Assembly: GCA_021234155.1 (NCBI GenBank)
Contig: JAJEKV010000026.1
Span: 2,420,001 to 2,484,000 of the forward strand
DNA length: 64,000 nucleotides
Direction of reading: 5' to 3'
DNA from: Isoetes taiwanensis
Taxonomy: Eukaryota; Streptophyta; Lycopodiopsida; Isoetales; Isoetaceae
Of this stretch, positions 55,872-64,000 are shown piece after piece. The position numbers and the translations under genes were made by a program. A model generated the notes under the pieces. The model saw nothing but the letters and a program-made list of their open reading frames with translations, was not told where the DNA came from and did not search any database. Within the stretch, counting starts at the first letter, position 1; every line of letters starts with the position of its first letter.

Positions 55872-58800
55872 TCAAGTTTCTTTTCCGTCCTCTGAGGCCT
55901 CTTTGGCCAGTAATTCCTGTAACTGAGCCGCTACACTTGCAGGTATCACAACCATCTGTGGCTTGTCCTTGACAGACCAACCATAGTCTATGGTTTTGAG
56001 ATGCTGGTAATGAGGCTTGTCATTCGGATTTGGCCTCCACTTTTTATGCCAGCACTTCCTATACTGTTGTGTATAAGTGATACATTTTCTTGCTATCGGC
56101 TTCCACCAAGACACAAACACCTCTTCATAGTGGGGAAGAGTAGGGTCTTGTACAGGGTCCTCTTCAGCAAAGGCCATCCATGCAGGAGATGAGTCTCCTG
56201 GTCCAATGAGCAAGAGCATACCTTTCTTGACATCCTGGTATGGGTCGAATGTTTCAACTGGGTTCTGTGGTTTATTCTTTGCAGGGCCGACATAGTGCGG
56301 ACGTGTTGTGTACTCGTCGAGCATTACTGACTCAGGCTCCATTAGCACGGACTGTCTAGTGAGAGGCCAGAAGTCTCTAATTTCCTGGAGGCCGGGTGGG
56401 ACCTGTCCAAATGCATGCATCAGATTCGACCAATAGTCAATAACCTCATTCATGTAGGCATTAGACCATGGGTTTCACACTACCATGAGATATATTTGCC
56501 TAATGCATCATGTACTTCACAAAGGACAATCGTAATTCACCCATATCCTTGAGGCTATCGTATGGCTTCACAGCCTTAGGTGCTCTAGTAGGTATTGTTG
56601 GCATACCATCAGCACCTACCTTCCACATTCTTATTCCATTGTCAGGGAGCCATTCTCGATGCCCTGGCCTCATCTTGTAATACATGAGTGGCCAACCATC
56701 TTTCATGCAAAATTTGAATATCAGGGGCTCCAGGTGCCCAACCAAGCGATCCTTCTTGTTTGGAATATATCCTTTCACAAATGACTTCCACTCAGGAACC
56801 TCAGTGACTAGGTACGGGGCCGGTGCTTTGGTACTACATTCTCGAAATAGCTACATTAATTCAAGAATGGCGAGTGCATCCGACCTACGCAATAATGTTG
56901 AGTAATTTCCGAACAGTGCATCAATGTCATCATGGGTATGGCCGACCATCATGAATCCAAGCTGTATCTGATCAAAAACACCCAGCCAGACAAGATAAGA
57001 AAGGTAGGAGAAGAGATATCTATTCTTGTTCTGGCCAGAGCAATTGTCTAGTTGTAAATATAGCCTTCTGGGTAGCTGTTTGGGGTGAATTGGAGCACTA
57101 CGAGGGGCCATGAATTCTTGTCCAATGCTATTGACCTTCTTAATCCTCAATGTGTTGGTGTTGAGGATTGCTGCTCCCCATGCACAATCAAGGCGTTCAG
57201 CCTCTCGTAAATGGCCCCAGTTGTCTCTCGAATCATCTTCCAGGGCTTTGGGTGTGTGGTTCAAGGAACCAATATGAAAATTAGAATCATCCTTCCATAA
57301 ATCTAGTGAAAAATGGCCCAGAGCGCCAATACCGTGGCCATGTATTAGTGCACCAGTAACACTTACTTTCAAGCGTTCTCCCCTCCACATTGATTTGGCT
57401 AACTTCTCCAATCTAGGTACCATTGTCTTATTCTGATCCATCTTATTATGAATGATTGTCAGAGCATGCTCAGGAGCATGATGCGATAAAGCTCTCCACG
57501 ACCAATACAGGCTCCTACAAGAAATCTGGGCTGTCATGTGTGTCTTCCTTTCGATCTGCAATTCTCTTCTCTCTATTGGATCTCTTGTCTTAGCCATTTT
57601 CTTTTATTACAATACAGCTATTGCACTTGGAGAAAGCTATCCTCTTCGCAATTGCAACCTCTGGGTGGTGTAACTTCCACCCGCCTAGGAATGAAGATCG
57701 GGAGATGTGCTTGTCTGTCATCTCCATAACACTGTCATCCACCTCATGGAGAATGTCCTTCTTTGTTAGGACAGAAGGGAGCCTCTTCACGTTCACTCTC
57801 ACACCTTCATTAGTGATTTTTGACCTGTGGGGATCGCCTCTGCATTCTCATCTATGTACATAGGCAGTAGGGCATTTCCTGCTAGAGTGTGCAACCTTGG
57901 TTTCTTTGAGCCCGTATTACCATGTTCAGCAACTCTATGACCAGCAAGAAAAAGTTTACGCCACTTATAGAAAGTTGACATTGGAATGTCGTAGGCTTTG
58001 TGCCATGATTTCAAGCATACTTGCTTGTTATTTAGCATGATCTTCCGGACCTGCCCATTTTATGAGCAAGCATGTTGTAAGCAAAGGTGGTCCTGTCCGT
58101 AGCACTCATGTTCCAAAAGAAACTTCGCATGCACTTGATCCCCCAGGTGGAGAAACTGGCACAACATCTCTGAATACAGCGAATCATGGATTTGAAGTCT
58201 AGAATAGAAGCTACAGTGATCTTCCTATCAGCCTTACATGGGGTAGCAGGTGTTCGCGGTGTTCGATTTACCATTTTATAAGACCTCTTTCGAGTCTTAG
58301 CAACTTCCACTTGCATTGCATAGAGCTCTGCCTCGATGTTCTGTTCTTTCACAGCCTTTATGAGTGTTGATACTGTAACATTGTCTACTAACACCAAGGC
58401 ATTGGACCATCTGACCAGGTTGTGCAGTTGCGGCATTTCAGCACAAGCTTGGCATCTCATAGACGACTTCTCTGGCATAAGACATATCTTCATCACGTGG
58501 CAGCCAGGAAGTCTTCCCCTAACCTTATATCACCAAATGCCTGGTTAGGATCAGTGAAGATGATCACCCCATGTCCATAAGGCATATCACAGCAGTCATG
58601 CATCAGCTTGCAGTTCCTCTCTACTAGCTCATCTCTTGAAATGCCTTTATCACCACATGTTTGCTTGAACGGACCTTCCTTGTCTTCGATATCTGCCAGT
58701 TAATTTTTTTTAACTGCGCTAGCAGAGTGGATATGTCACCTTTGAGCGCAAGGGACGCTATACAATGTGCAGGCCACAAAATAAAACTCCCGAGAGACTC

Positions 58801-58980
58801 TCTGAGTGTTGAAATCTCGACTTCCGGATATGGAAAAGGTATGCTTCCATCTACAATAACCTCCATAGATACTACCACGGTGCCTCCGGACAAGGGCAAG
58901 TTGTGATGTTTGTTGAAGCCATGTACTTTGCCCTCGCCAACTTTGATACCATTGAATAGTATGGACTTTAAATCAGCCAT
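55872..58980 (-). pseudogene. DUF7869-type transposase-like gene, intronless but frameshifted
   Basis: One protein of about 1,000 residues is readable across frames. The start is MADLKSILFNGIKVGEGKVH and the first domain (TLRESLGSFILWPAHCI) resembles DUF8039. A Cys-rich part (MRCQACAEM..LVRWSNA) follows, then VCLKSWHKAYDIPMSTFYKW with GNTGSKKPR, the helix-turn-helix-like region of the family. The core (57597-56851) has KMDQNKTMVP (Asp 54), LYLQLDNCSGQNKN (Asp 184) and MMVGHTHDDIDALFGNYSTL (219-235), the DUF7869 signature that looks like an RNase H/DDE fold. A C-terminal domain with WWKP and KWRPNP ends it. Breaks occur near 58650, 58505, 58065, 57810 and 57597, with an in-frame stop at 56851 and a gap at 56453-56500. 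Such proteins form large repeated families and are probably transposases; activity is unproven. Confidence 0.7.
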
Positions 58981-59091
58981 CTTGGATCAGAAAGGCCGAT
59001 AGTGCTATTAGAAATTGCGGTGGCGATGATACGAAGCACTAAATGCTCGTGTGAAGATAAAGTTGAGCAGTAGGAAAAGCTAGTGCTGCTC

Positions 59092-59400
59092 AAGATCGCT
59101 GCCGCAATCTAGCTGAGAACTGTCAAGCTTGTACAAGTAATCTAAAAATAGTAGACAATAAATCAGTATCCAGACTTGAAAACAGTTTGCTCGAATGCTG
59201 GGCACTCATACTTGTTGAAAGCTGATGAAGATCGCTGCCGCGATCTAGCTGAGGACACATAGGCCTGTTCAAGCAAGAACATAGTGGACATTAAATTAGT
59301 ATCCATTTTTCTGCAATCAGTTTGCTCGAACATTAACTATCTATATTTCTTGACTGCTGATGAAGATCGCCGTCGCGATCGGGATGCGGACAGTGATTTG
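59092..59400 (-). promoter_or_regulatory. 135-bp tandem repeats upstream of the DUF7869-type gene
   Basis: Two full units (59092-59226, 59227-59361) and a partial third begin GAAGATCGCTGCCGCGATCT, itself a palindrome-containing motif (AGATCGC..GCGATCT). Both full units share CAGTTTGCTCGAA. They lie within 110-420 bases upstream of the minus-strand start at 58980. They could be promoter repeats or transposon subterminal repeats. Confidence 0.65.
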
Positions 59401-59447
59401 AAGTTTGCCAGGATCATTCCTGTTTTCTGAAGTTGTTTTTAGACAAG

Positions 59448-59662
59448 TGTTAGAATCAAAGCTTGGGATATGAACCCAAGTATGCCAAGTATGAGACTCT
59501 GCCTCTTCCAACCCGCACCTATCTCTGCATCAGATACCCTCATCTGTCCCCATCATTCATATATATATAAGAATATTTTCTTACCAATCTGGATATATCC
59601 ACTTGTCAAATTGTGCATGCCCTTCATATAGAAAATTTGCCAACTTGCCTAAATATTCGGAG
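59448..59662 (-). repeat. Copia 3' terminal repeat (overlaps the end of pol)
   Basis: On the plus strand it starts TGTTAGAATCAAAGCTTGGG, so the minus-strand LTR ends in CA as expected. The shared 214 bases extend into the pol frame, which terminates at 59581 inside the repeat. The expected polypurine tract at the pol-LTR junction is not seen. A purine-rich GATGGGGACAGATGAGGG lies inside the repeat instead, so the true LTR may be only the last 110 or so bases. Confidence 0.7.
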
Positions 59663-61011
59663 ATGTAATGCAAGCTTAACTCAATATGTTTAGTTCTTTC
59701 ATGTTCAACTGGATTTTTGACTATTGCAATGCAACTTTGGCTATCAGAAAAGATAGTTGTAGGATTTATCTGTTTGATATCCAACTCTCCTAGAAGTCTT
59801 CTGAGCCAAATTATTTCTCTGGACAAAAGAGATGAGGCTGCATATTCAGCTTCTGCTGAAGATAAGGCTATAGCAGACTGTTTCTTGGTTCTCCAACTTA
59901 TTGTGCCTCCTCCAAGAAAAATCACATAACCTGTAGTAGACTTCCTTTCTGTTTGATCACCTGCCCAGTCTGCATCTAAATAGGCATACATTTCCAGATT
60001 ATTATCATTGAAAGTTATCCCATAATCTTGAGTTCCTTTCAGGTATTTTAATACTCTTTTTGCAGCCAACCAGTGAACCTTCTCAGGATTGCTGCATCTT
60101 CTGCTCAGGATATTGACAGCATAGGTTATGTCCGGCCTAGTACTCTTGCTCAAGTACAGTAAACACCCTACTAGAGCACGATATGGGACCTGTGTCATGT
60201 ACTCCAGTTCATCTGCATCAACCTCAGAACTTACAGTTAAACGATGGCCTGGTACAATTGGAGTTTTGACAGTACAAGCTTGTTGCATATTGAACCTTTT
60301 AAGCATATTTTCTATATGCCCTTTTTGTTTTAGTTTCAACAATCTGTTTTTCCTGTCTCTAATCACCTCAATTCCTAGAAATTTTTGCAAGGGCCCTAAG
60401 TCTGTCATCTTGAATCTGTGCTGTAGAATATTTTTGCAAACTTCCAGGACTTGAGTGGAATTAGCAACCATGATGCAGTCATCTACATACAAGGCTATAA
60501 TACAAAATTTATCTTCTATTTTGTACTTATATAAGTTACCATCATTTTGAAATTTTTCAAACCCTTGCTCTCTTAGAAAAGTGTCTATGCAAAGATACCA
60601 TTCTCTTGGAGCTTGCTTCAAACCATATACTGCCCTATTCAATTTCCAAACCAAATTGTTTCCTTTCTCAAAACCAGGAGCCTGTTTCATGAAGATGTCC
60701 TCCTCTAGTATAGCATTTAAAAAAGCTGTTTTCACATCTATGTGATGGATTTCATAGTCAAGAGCATTGGCCAAACTTAACAACACTCTTAGGCTAGTGA
60801 GCTTTACTATGGGTGAATAAGTTTCATCATAATCTTGTCCCTGTTTTTGAGTAAACCTCTGGGCCACTAAACGTGCTTTATATTTTTGTGAACCATCTGC
60901 ATTGGTTTTAATTTTAAAAATCCATTTACTGCCAACTATGTTTTGTCCAGCAGGTTGCTCAACAACATCATAAGTATGAGTGTCTGCAAAAGAGCTTAAC
61001 TCATCATGCAT
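59581..61011 (-). CDS. Copia reverse transcriptase and RNase H
   Basis: A 476-residue frame. VGSKWIFKIKTNADGSQKYK opens the RT, with IDVKTAFLNA (first catalytic Asp, about 92), VYGLKQAPREWY and ALYVDDCIM (YVDD at 175-178). RNase H follows with YLDADWAGD, SSAEAEY, FSDSQSC and HERTKHIEL. The usual ending after HYIRE is replaced by residues encoded in the terminal repeat (EYLGKLANFLYEGHAQFDKW). Upstream the frame is separated from the linker by a UGA where the family normally has a Trp codon. It copies element RNA into DNA in cytoplasmic particles. Confidence 0.9.
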   Translation of the reverse strand: MHDELSSFADTHTYDVVEQPAGQNIVGSKWIFKIKTNADGSQKYKARLVAQRFTQKQGQDYDETYSPIVKLTSLRVLLSLANALDYEIHHIDVKTAFLNAILEEDIFMKQAPGFEKGNNLVWKLNRAVYGLKQAPREWYLCIDTFLREQGFEKFQNDGNLYKYKIEDKFCIIALYVDDCIMVANSTQVLEVCKNILQHRFKMTDLGPLQKFLGIEVIRDRKNRLLKLKQKGHIENMLKRFNMQQACTVKTPIVPGHRLTVSSEVDADELEYMTQVPYRALVGCLLYLSKSTRPDITYAVNILSRRCSNPEKVHWLAAKRVLKYLKGTQDYGITFNDNNLEMYAYLDADWAGDQTERKSTTGYVIFLGGGTISWRTKKQSAIALSSAEAEYAASSLLSREIIWLRRLLGELDIKQINPTTIFSDSQSCIAIVKNPVEHERTKHIELSLHYISEYLGKLANFLYEGHAQFDKWIYPDW

Positions 61012-61020
61012 AGCCTTTTT

Positions 61021-61368
61021 TCATTCTTCTGCATTAACACTTTCTAAGGCCTGCTCAACTGTTCTGGGTATTTGAATATCTTCAATTATTGCCATAATTT
61101 GTTCAATTTCATCCTCTGCTTGATTTGGTTGCAGTGGTTCCAACCTTCTGCTCCCACCTAAAGGATTTCTTCCATAGACTTCTTTGTCAAATTTAATTTC
61201 ATCTCGCAATCTTTGTGCTTCTATTCTCCTCTTTCGAGTCTTTTTCTCTGGTGCTTTATCTGCTTCAAGAACTTCTGTTTCAGCTTCAGATCTCTGAGTT
61301 TGAGGTATTTGATTTGCAGCTAATCCATTTATTTTATCCTCCTCCTCCTTTGTACAAAACATCTTCAC
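61021..61368 (-). pseudogene. Copia integrase-RT linker
   Basis: An acidic and basic low-complexity stretch (EADKAPEKKTRKRRIEAQRL, RRLEPLQPNQAEDEIEQIMA) ends ALESVNAEE just before the UGA that separates it from the RT frame. Its upstream border is a frameshift in a (GGA)n run near 61342. This disordered linker is usual between Copia integrase and RT. Confidence 0.65.
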
Positions 61369-61645
61369 AGAATATCACATCCCTACTAATCACAATATTT
61401 TTATTTTCTGGAATAAAAATTCTATAGCCTTTCGAGTGGCTATCATAGCCTACAAGAAAACCAATCCCAGCTTTAGCATCAAGCTTTTTCCTGAGTTCAT
61501 CTGGTTTATGAACATAAGCCAGGCAGCCATAAACTTTAAATTTTTCATAATCAATTTCTGAACCTTCTCCATACCACATTAAATCAGGAATATTCCCTTG
61601 CAAGCTTGATGAAGGCAGCTTATTTTGTATGGTATTGGCTGTCAA
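61334..61645 (-). pseudogene. Copia integrase C-terminal part
   Basis: This contains FKVYGCLAYVHKPDELRKKL, GIGFLVGYDSHSKGYRIF and NIVISRDVIFCED, the standard C-terminal integrase motifs of plant Copia elements. It is out of frame with both neighbours. Confidence 0.8.
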
Positions 61646-61684
61646 TAAAGCTTCTTCCCATAAATAATTTGGTAATCCAATTTC

Positions 61685-62974
61685 TTAATCATTGATTTTG
61701 ACCGCATTCATAAGCGTCCTATTTCTTCTTTCTGCTATTCCATTTTGTTGGGGACTGTATCTACATGTTAATTGTCTCCTGATGCCATTTGCAACACAAA
61801 AACTTTTAAACTTGGCTGAAAGATACTCTCCCCCTCTATCAGATCTTATGCACTTTAATTTCTTACCGTTTGCCTTTTTCTCGACAACAACAAACCGTTT
61901 GAAGGCTATCAAAGCTTGAGATTTGTTGGCTAGCAAATAACATTTACATTTCCCCGGTATAATCATCAATGAATGTGATAAAATACCTTTTGCTTGTCCT
62001 ACCTCGACATTCAAAGGTCCACATAAGTCAAGATGAACCAATTCCAAAGATCTCCTTACTTCTTTTCTTTGCTCGAGAAAGGGCAATCTATTAATTTTGC
62101 CTAGCATGCATCCTTCACATATATGCCCTTTTTCCTCATTTTCATATTTGATGAATCCTTTCTTTGCTAATAACTTGAGATTGTTTGCATGAGTGTGTGC
62201 TAATCTATTGTGCCACATCTCAAATTCTGATAGCATCAACATTTGACAAGGTAAATCATTGACATGTTCAAACTGAAATAGTTTACCAACTCGCTTGGCA
62301 TGAAACTTAATTTCATTATTCAACCATATGTTACAGCCAACATCATCAAACACTACTCTGTAACCCAAATCAACTAACTGGCTAACAGATATAAGATTTT
62401 TGATAATTCCAGGTACACACAAAACATTTTTAATGTTCACTATATTTCCTTGCAAATCCCATAGCTGCAATAATCCCCTTCCTTCAATCTTTTGCAAGGC
62501 TCCGTTTCCTACTTGCACACTTTTAGCTTCTCCTTGTTCCAAATTTTTAAGCAAATGAGCAGAGTGGACTACTGATCTTTCAGCTCCACTATCAACTATA
62601 AGAGCATGAGATAACTTGTTAGTATTGTTCTTATTTTCAACAATCGAATTCACCAAGTTTACCTCATCTTCATCAACAATCTTTTCACCTTCTTCGTGTT
62701 CTTGTGCAATAAAAGCACCAGCAGATTTCCTGCCTTCCCCTCGACCTCTTGATGCACCTCTTCCTCTGCTAGAGCTGCCTCTACCTCTTCCAAGTTCCCT
62801 TGGAGTAGGACATTTAGATGCCAAGTGGCCTTGACCACCACATGTGTAGCAGTAAAACTCTTTTTTCTTGAGCTTAGGACAATTACTTTTGACATGACCA
62901 GGTTCATGACAGAAATAACATATGATTTTATCTTGTCTTTTACCAAAGATACAAAATTTCAGTTTCCTCTTCAA
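61685..62974 (-). CDS. Copia gag end, protease and integrase core
   Basis: Two zinc knuckles, CYFCHEPGHVKSNC and CYTCGGQGHLASKC (about residues 19-55), bind RNA. An Arg/Gly/Ser-rich stretch follows. LIVDSGAERSVVH is the aspartic protease active site (DSGA). WHNRLAHTHANNLKLL is the pre-integrase region and CEGCMLGK the zinc-binding pair. HLDLCGPL, RSDRGGEYLSAKFKSF and SPQQNGIAERRNRTLMN carry the integrase Asp, Asp and Glu. A pair of compensating indels near 61950-62000 scrambles the stretch between the first and second catalytic Asp. The frame ends before the integrase C-terminus. Confidence 0.85.
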   Translation of the reverse strand: MKRKLKFCIFGKRQDKIICYFCHEPGHVKSNCPKLKKKEFYCYTCGGQGHLASKCPTPRELGRGRGSSSRGRGASRGRGEGRKSAGAFIAQEHEEGEKIVDEDEVNLVNSIVENKNNTNKLSHALIVDSGAERSVVHSAHLLKNLEQGEAKSVQVGNGALQKIEGRGLLQLWDLQGNIVNIKNVLCVPGIIKNLISVSQLVDLGYRVVFDDVGCNIWLNNEIKFHAKRVGKLFQFEHVNDLPCQMLMLSEFEMWHNRLAHTHANNLKLLAKKGFIKYENEEKGHICEGCMLGKINRLPFLEQRKEVRRSLELVHLDLCGPLNVEVGQAKGILSHSLMIIPGKCKCYLLANKSQALIAFKRFVVVEKKANGKKLKCIRSDRGGEYLSAKFKSFCVANGIRRQLTCRYSPQQNGIAERRNRTLMNAVKIND

Positions 62975-63662
62975 CTCCTTTTACAACCCTTTTTTGCTCC
63001 ACCTCTGTTCTAATAATTGTTTCAGCCTCTTCCCTGTTCTTAGCAATGTTTCTTATGAATAAACTCAGCTGATCATTATCTACAATTGCTCTAGCAATTG
63101 CTAAAACCTGATATCTCTCAGTGAGATCTACTCCAGCCCCACTAAGATCAGCCACTATATTATCAAACTTGTTAAAAAAGTCTGAGACATCATCCTCGTC
63201 ATGTAACTTAAGATTTATGAGCTCTTTATCCAATAAATCTATTTGTGATGAGGTTTTCTCTTCATAATGTTTGAGCATAAACATCCACATCTCCCTAGGA
63301 CTCTTGTTTCTCAATTTTAGCCTAATTGTAGGACTAACCTTTGAAGCAATGATCCCTTGTGCCTCTTTCACTTTGGCCAAACTAGATCGACCCCTAGCTC
63401 CACTGCTTTCTCCAGAGGTAACTTCTTCACTACTTGCAGCATCTCCTTCCTGTCCCTTTGCAGCAGAGGCATTAACAGCACTGGAACTTGCAACTGTGGT
63501 TGCAACACCTGCACTAGCAATAACAGCAGTAGGATCCACAAGATCCCACAAGTCTTCTACTTCCAACACATGTTTCACAGCATCCTTCCAGATCTGGAAA
63601 CCAGGCCCTCCTTTGTAAACTTCAACTGTTGCCAACAATCCAGCTCCAAAACGGCTAGACAT
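62940..63662 (-). CDS. Copia gag
   Basis: Start chosen at MSSRFGAGLLATVEVYKGGP (63662), downstream of the primer-binding site; the upstream frame extends into the repeat. FQIWKDAVKHVLEVEDLWDL and TSSQIDLLDKELINLKLHDE, followed by DVSDFFNKFDNIVADLSGAG, are the conserved capsid-like segments (UBN2/DUF4219 type). An Ala/Ser-rich insertion lies between them. The frame ends at 62940, and a one-base shift is needed to enter the zinc-knuckle frame. Gag forms the particle that holds element RNA. Confidence 0.8.
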   Translation of the reverse strand: MSSRFGAGLLATVEVYKGGPGFQIWKDAVKHVLEVEDLWDLVDPTAVIASAGVATTVASSSAVNASAAKGQEGDAASSEEVTSGESSGARGRSSLAKVKEAQGIIASKVSPTIRLKLRNKSPREMWMFMLKHYEEKTSSQIDLLDKELINLKLHDEDDVSDFFNKFDNIVADLSGAGVDLTERYQVLAIARAIVDNDQLSLFIRNIAKNREEAETIIRTEVEQKRVVKGVEEETEILYLW

Positions 63663-63684
63663 ATCTCCTGAAATACCAACCTGT

Positions 63685-63695
63685 GCTCTGATACC
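63685..63695 (-). promoter_or_regulatory. Copia primer-binding site
   Basis: On the minus strand GGTATCAGAGC lies three bases after the repeat's terminal CA. This matches the complement of the initiator methionine tRNA 3' end used by most plant Copia elements to prime minus-strand DNA synthesis. Confidence 0.85.
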
Positions 63696-63698
63696 TAA

Positions 63699-63912
63699 TG
63701 TTAGAATCAAAGCTTGGGATATGAACCCAAGTATGCCAAGTATGAGACTCTGCCTCTTCCAACCCGCACCTATCTCTGCATCAGATACCCTCATCTGTCC
63801 CCATCATTCCTATATATATAAGAATATTTTCTTACCAATCTGGATATACCACTTGTCAAATTGTGCATGCTCTTCATATAGAAAATTTGCCAACTTGCCT
63901 AAATATTCGGAG
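63699..63912 (-). repeat. Copia 5' terminal repeat
   Basis: This matches 59448-59662 with a few differences, starting TGTTAGAATC on the plus strand. Identity stops at TATTCGGAG; the neighbouring sequence is unrelated. The outer end does not show the expected CA on the plus strand, so this side may be truncated or part of a tandem arrangement. Confidence 0.75.
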
Positions 63913-64000
63913 TGGATAGGCCTTGTTGTCCTTAGATTTTGGCTGTTGTTGACTTTGACCATAGACCAGTCAACATCAAACCCTAAGTGGGGGTATCAGG
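63913..64000. other. Flank at window end
   Basis: 88 bases with GACTTTGACCATAGACCAGT. They are not assignable and may be a different repeat. Confidence 0.3.

Larger units (their letters stand above)
59448..63912 (-). mobile_element. Copia (Ty1-type) LTR retrotransposon
   Basis: The order on the minus strand is repeat, primer-binding site, gag, zinc knuckles, protease, integrase, reverse transcriptase, RNase H, repeat. Integrase before RT marks the Copia superfamily. The two end repeats of about 214 bases are nearly identical (three or four differences), so insertion or recombination is recent. Several frameshifts and a nonsense codon interrupt the single polyprotein frame, so this copy is unlikely to be autonomous. 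No target duplication could be identified because the right outer end is not clean. Confidence 0.85.

Overview
The window is nuclear DNA of a land plant. The only clean host gene, a two-exon glycerol-3-phosphate acyltransferase (GPAT) of the plant sn-2 family, shows this, as do fragments of plant HPPD and MLO-type genes and plant-style L1, Copia, CACTA and hAT elements. The AT-rich, repeat-choked background, a second LINE type unlike the usual plant L1, and a DUF7869-type transposase-like gene suggest a fern or another seed-free plant. That last step is inference; no species can be named from the sequence.

Layout. 1-6.8 kb: repeats, a LINE ORF1 remnant, a LINE RT remnant, an HPPD pseudogene fragment on the minus strand, a 228-bp tandem duplication and an (AGATA)n array. 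6.8-11.5 kb: a complete non-autonomous CACTA element with matched termini and a 3-bp target duplication. It carries two tRNA-derived SINE-like units, a LINE tail and an unrecognised ORF. 11.5-18.8 kb: mostly non-coding, with one MLO-like exon. 18.9-26.6 kb: a nearly full-length L1-type LINE with ORF1, a frameshifted endonuclease, a long open RT ORF, an extra overlapping 3' ORF and a poly-A tail. 26.7-43 kb: dispersed and fold-back repeats, a possible spliced gene, a 240-bp heptanucleotide array, a hAT transposase relic, a detached 3' piece of a DUF7869-type gene and a hairpin-forming locus.

43.0-45.6 kb: the GPAT gene with a probable 5'UTR intron, a GC-AG coding intron and a duplicated 3' flank. 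45.7-49.3 kb: tandem repeats, a palindromic element, two Helitron-like 3' ends and a 617-bp hAT-type MITE with an 8-bp target duplication. 49.3-51.6 kb: a LINE of a non-L1-like type with a C-terminal CCHC motif and an (AAAT)n tail. 52.2-55 kb: a fold-back copy, a possible unknown gene and dispersed repeats. 55.2-59.4 kb: a convergent two-ORF locus, with a large frameshifted DUF7869-type gene and a small unknown ORF, each preceded by its own tandem repeats. 59.4-63.9 kb: a Copia retrotransposon on the minus strand with repeat ends, a primer-binding site, gag and pol.

Most protein-coding capacity belongs to mobile elements. The GPAT gene would feed acyl-glycerol precursors to cutin or suberin. 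The best candidates for something undescribed are the convergent DUF7869 locus and the fold-back family, whose arms match within each copy but not between copies.
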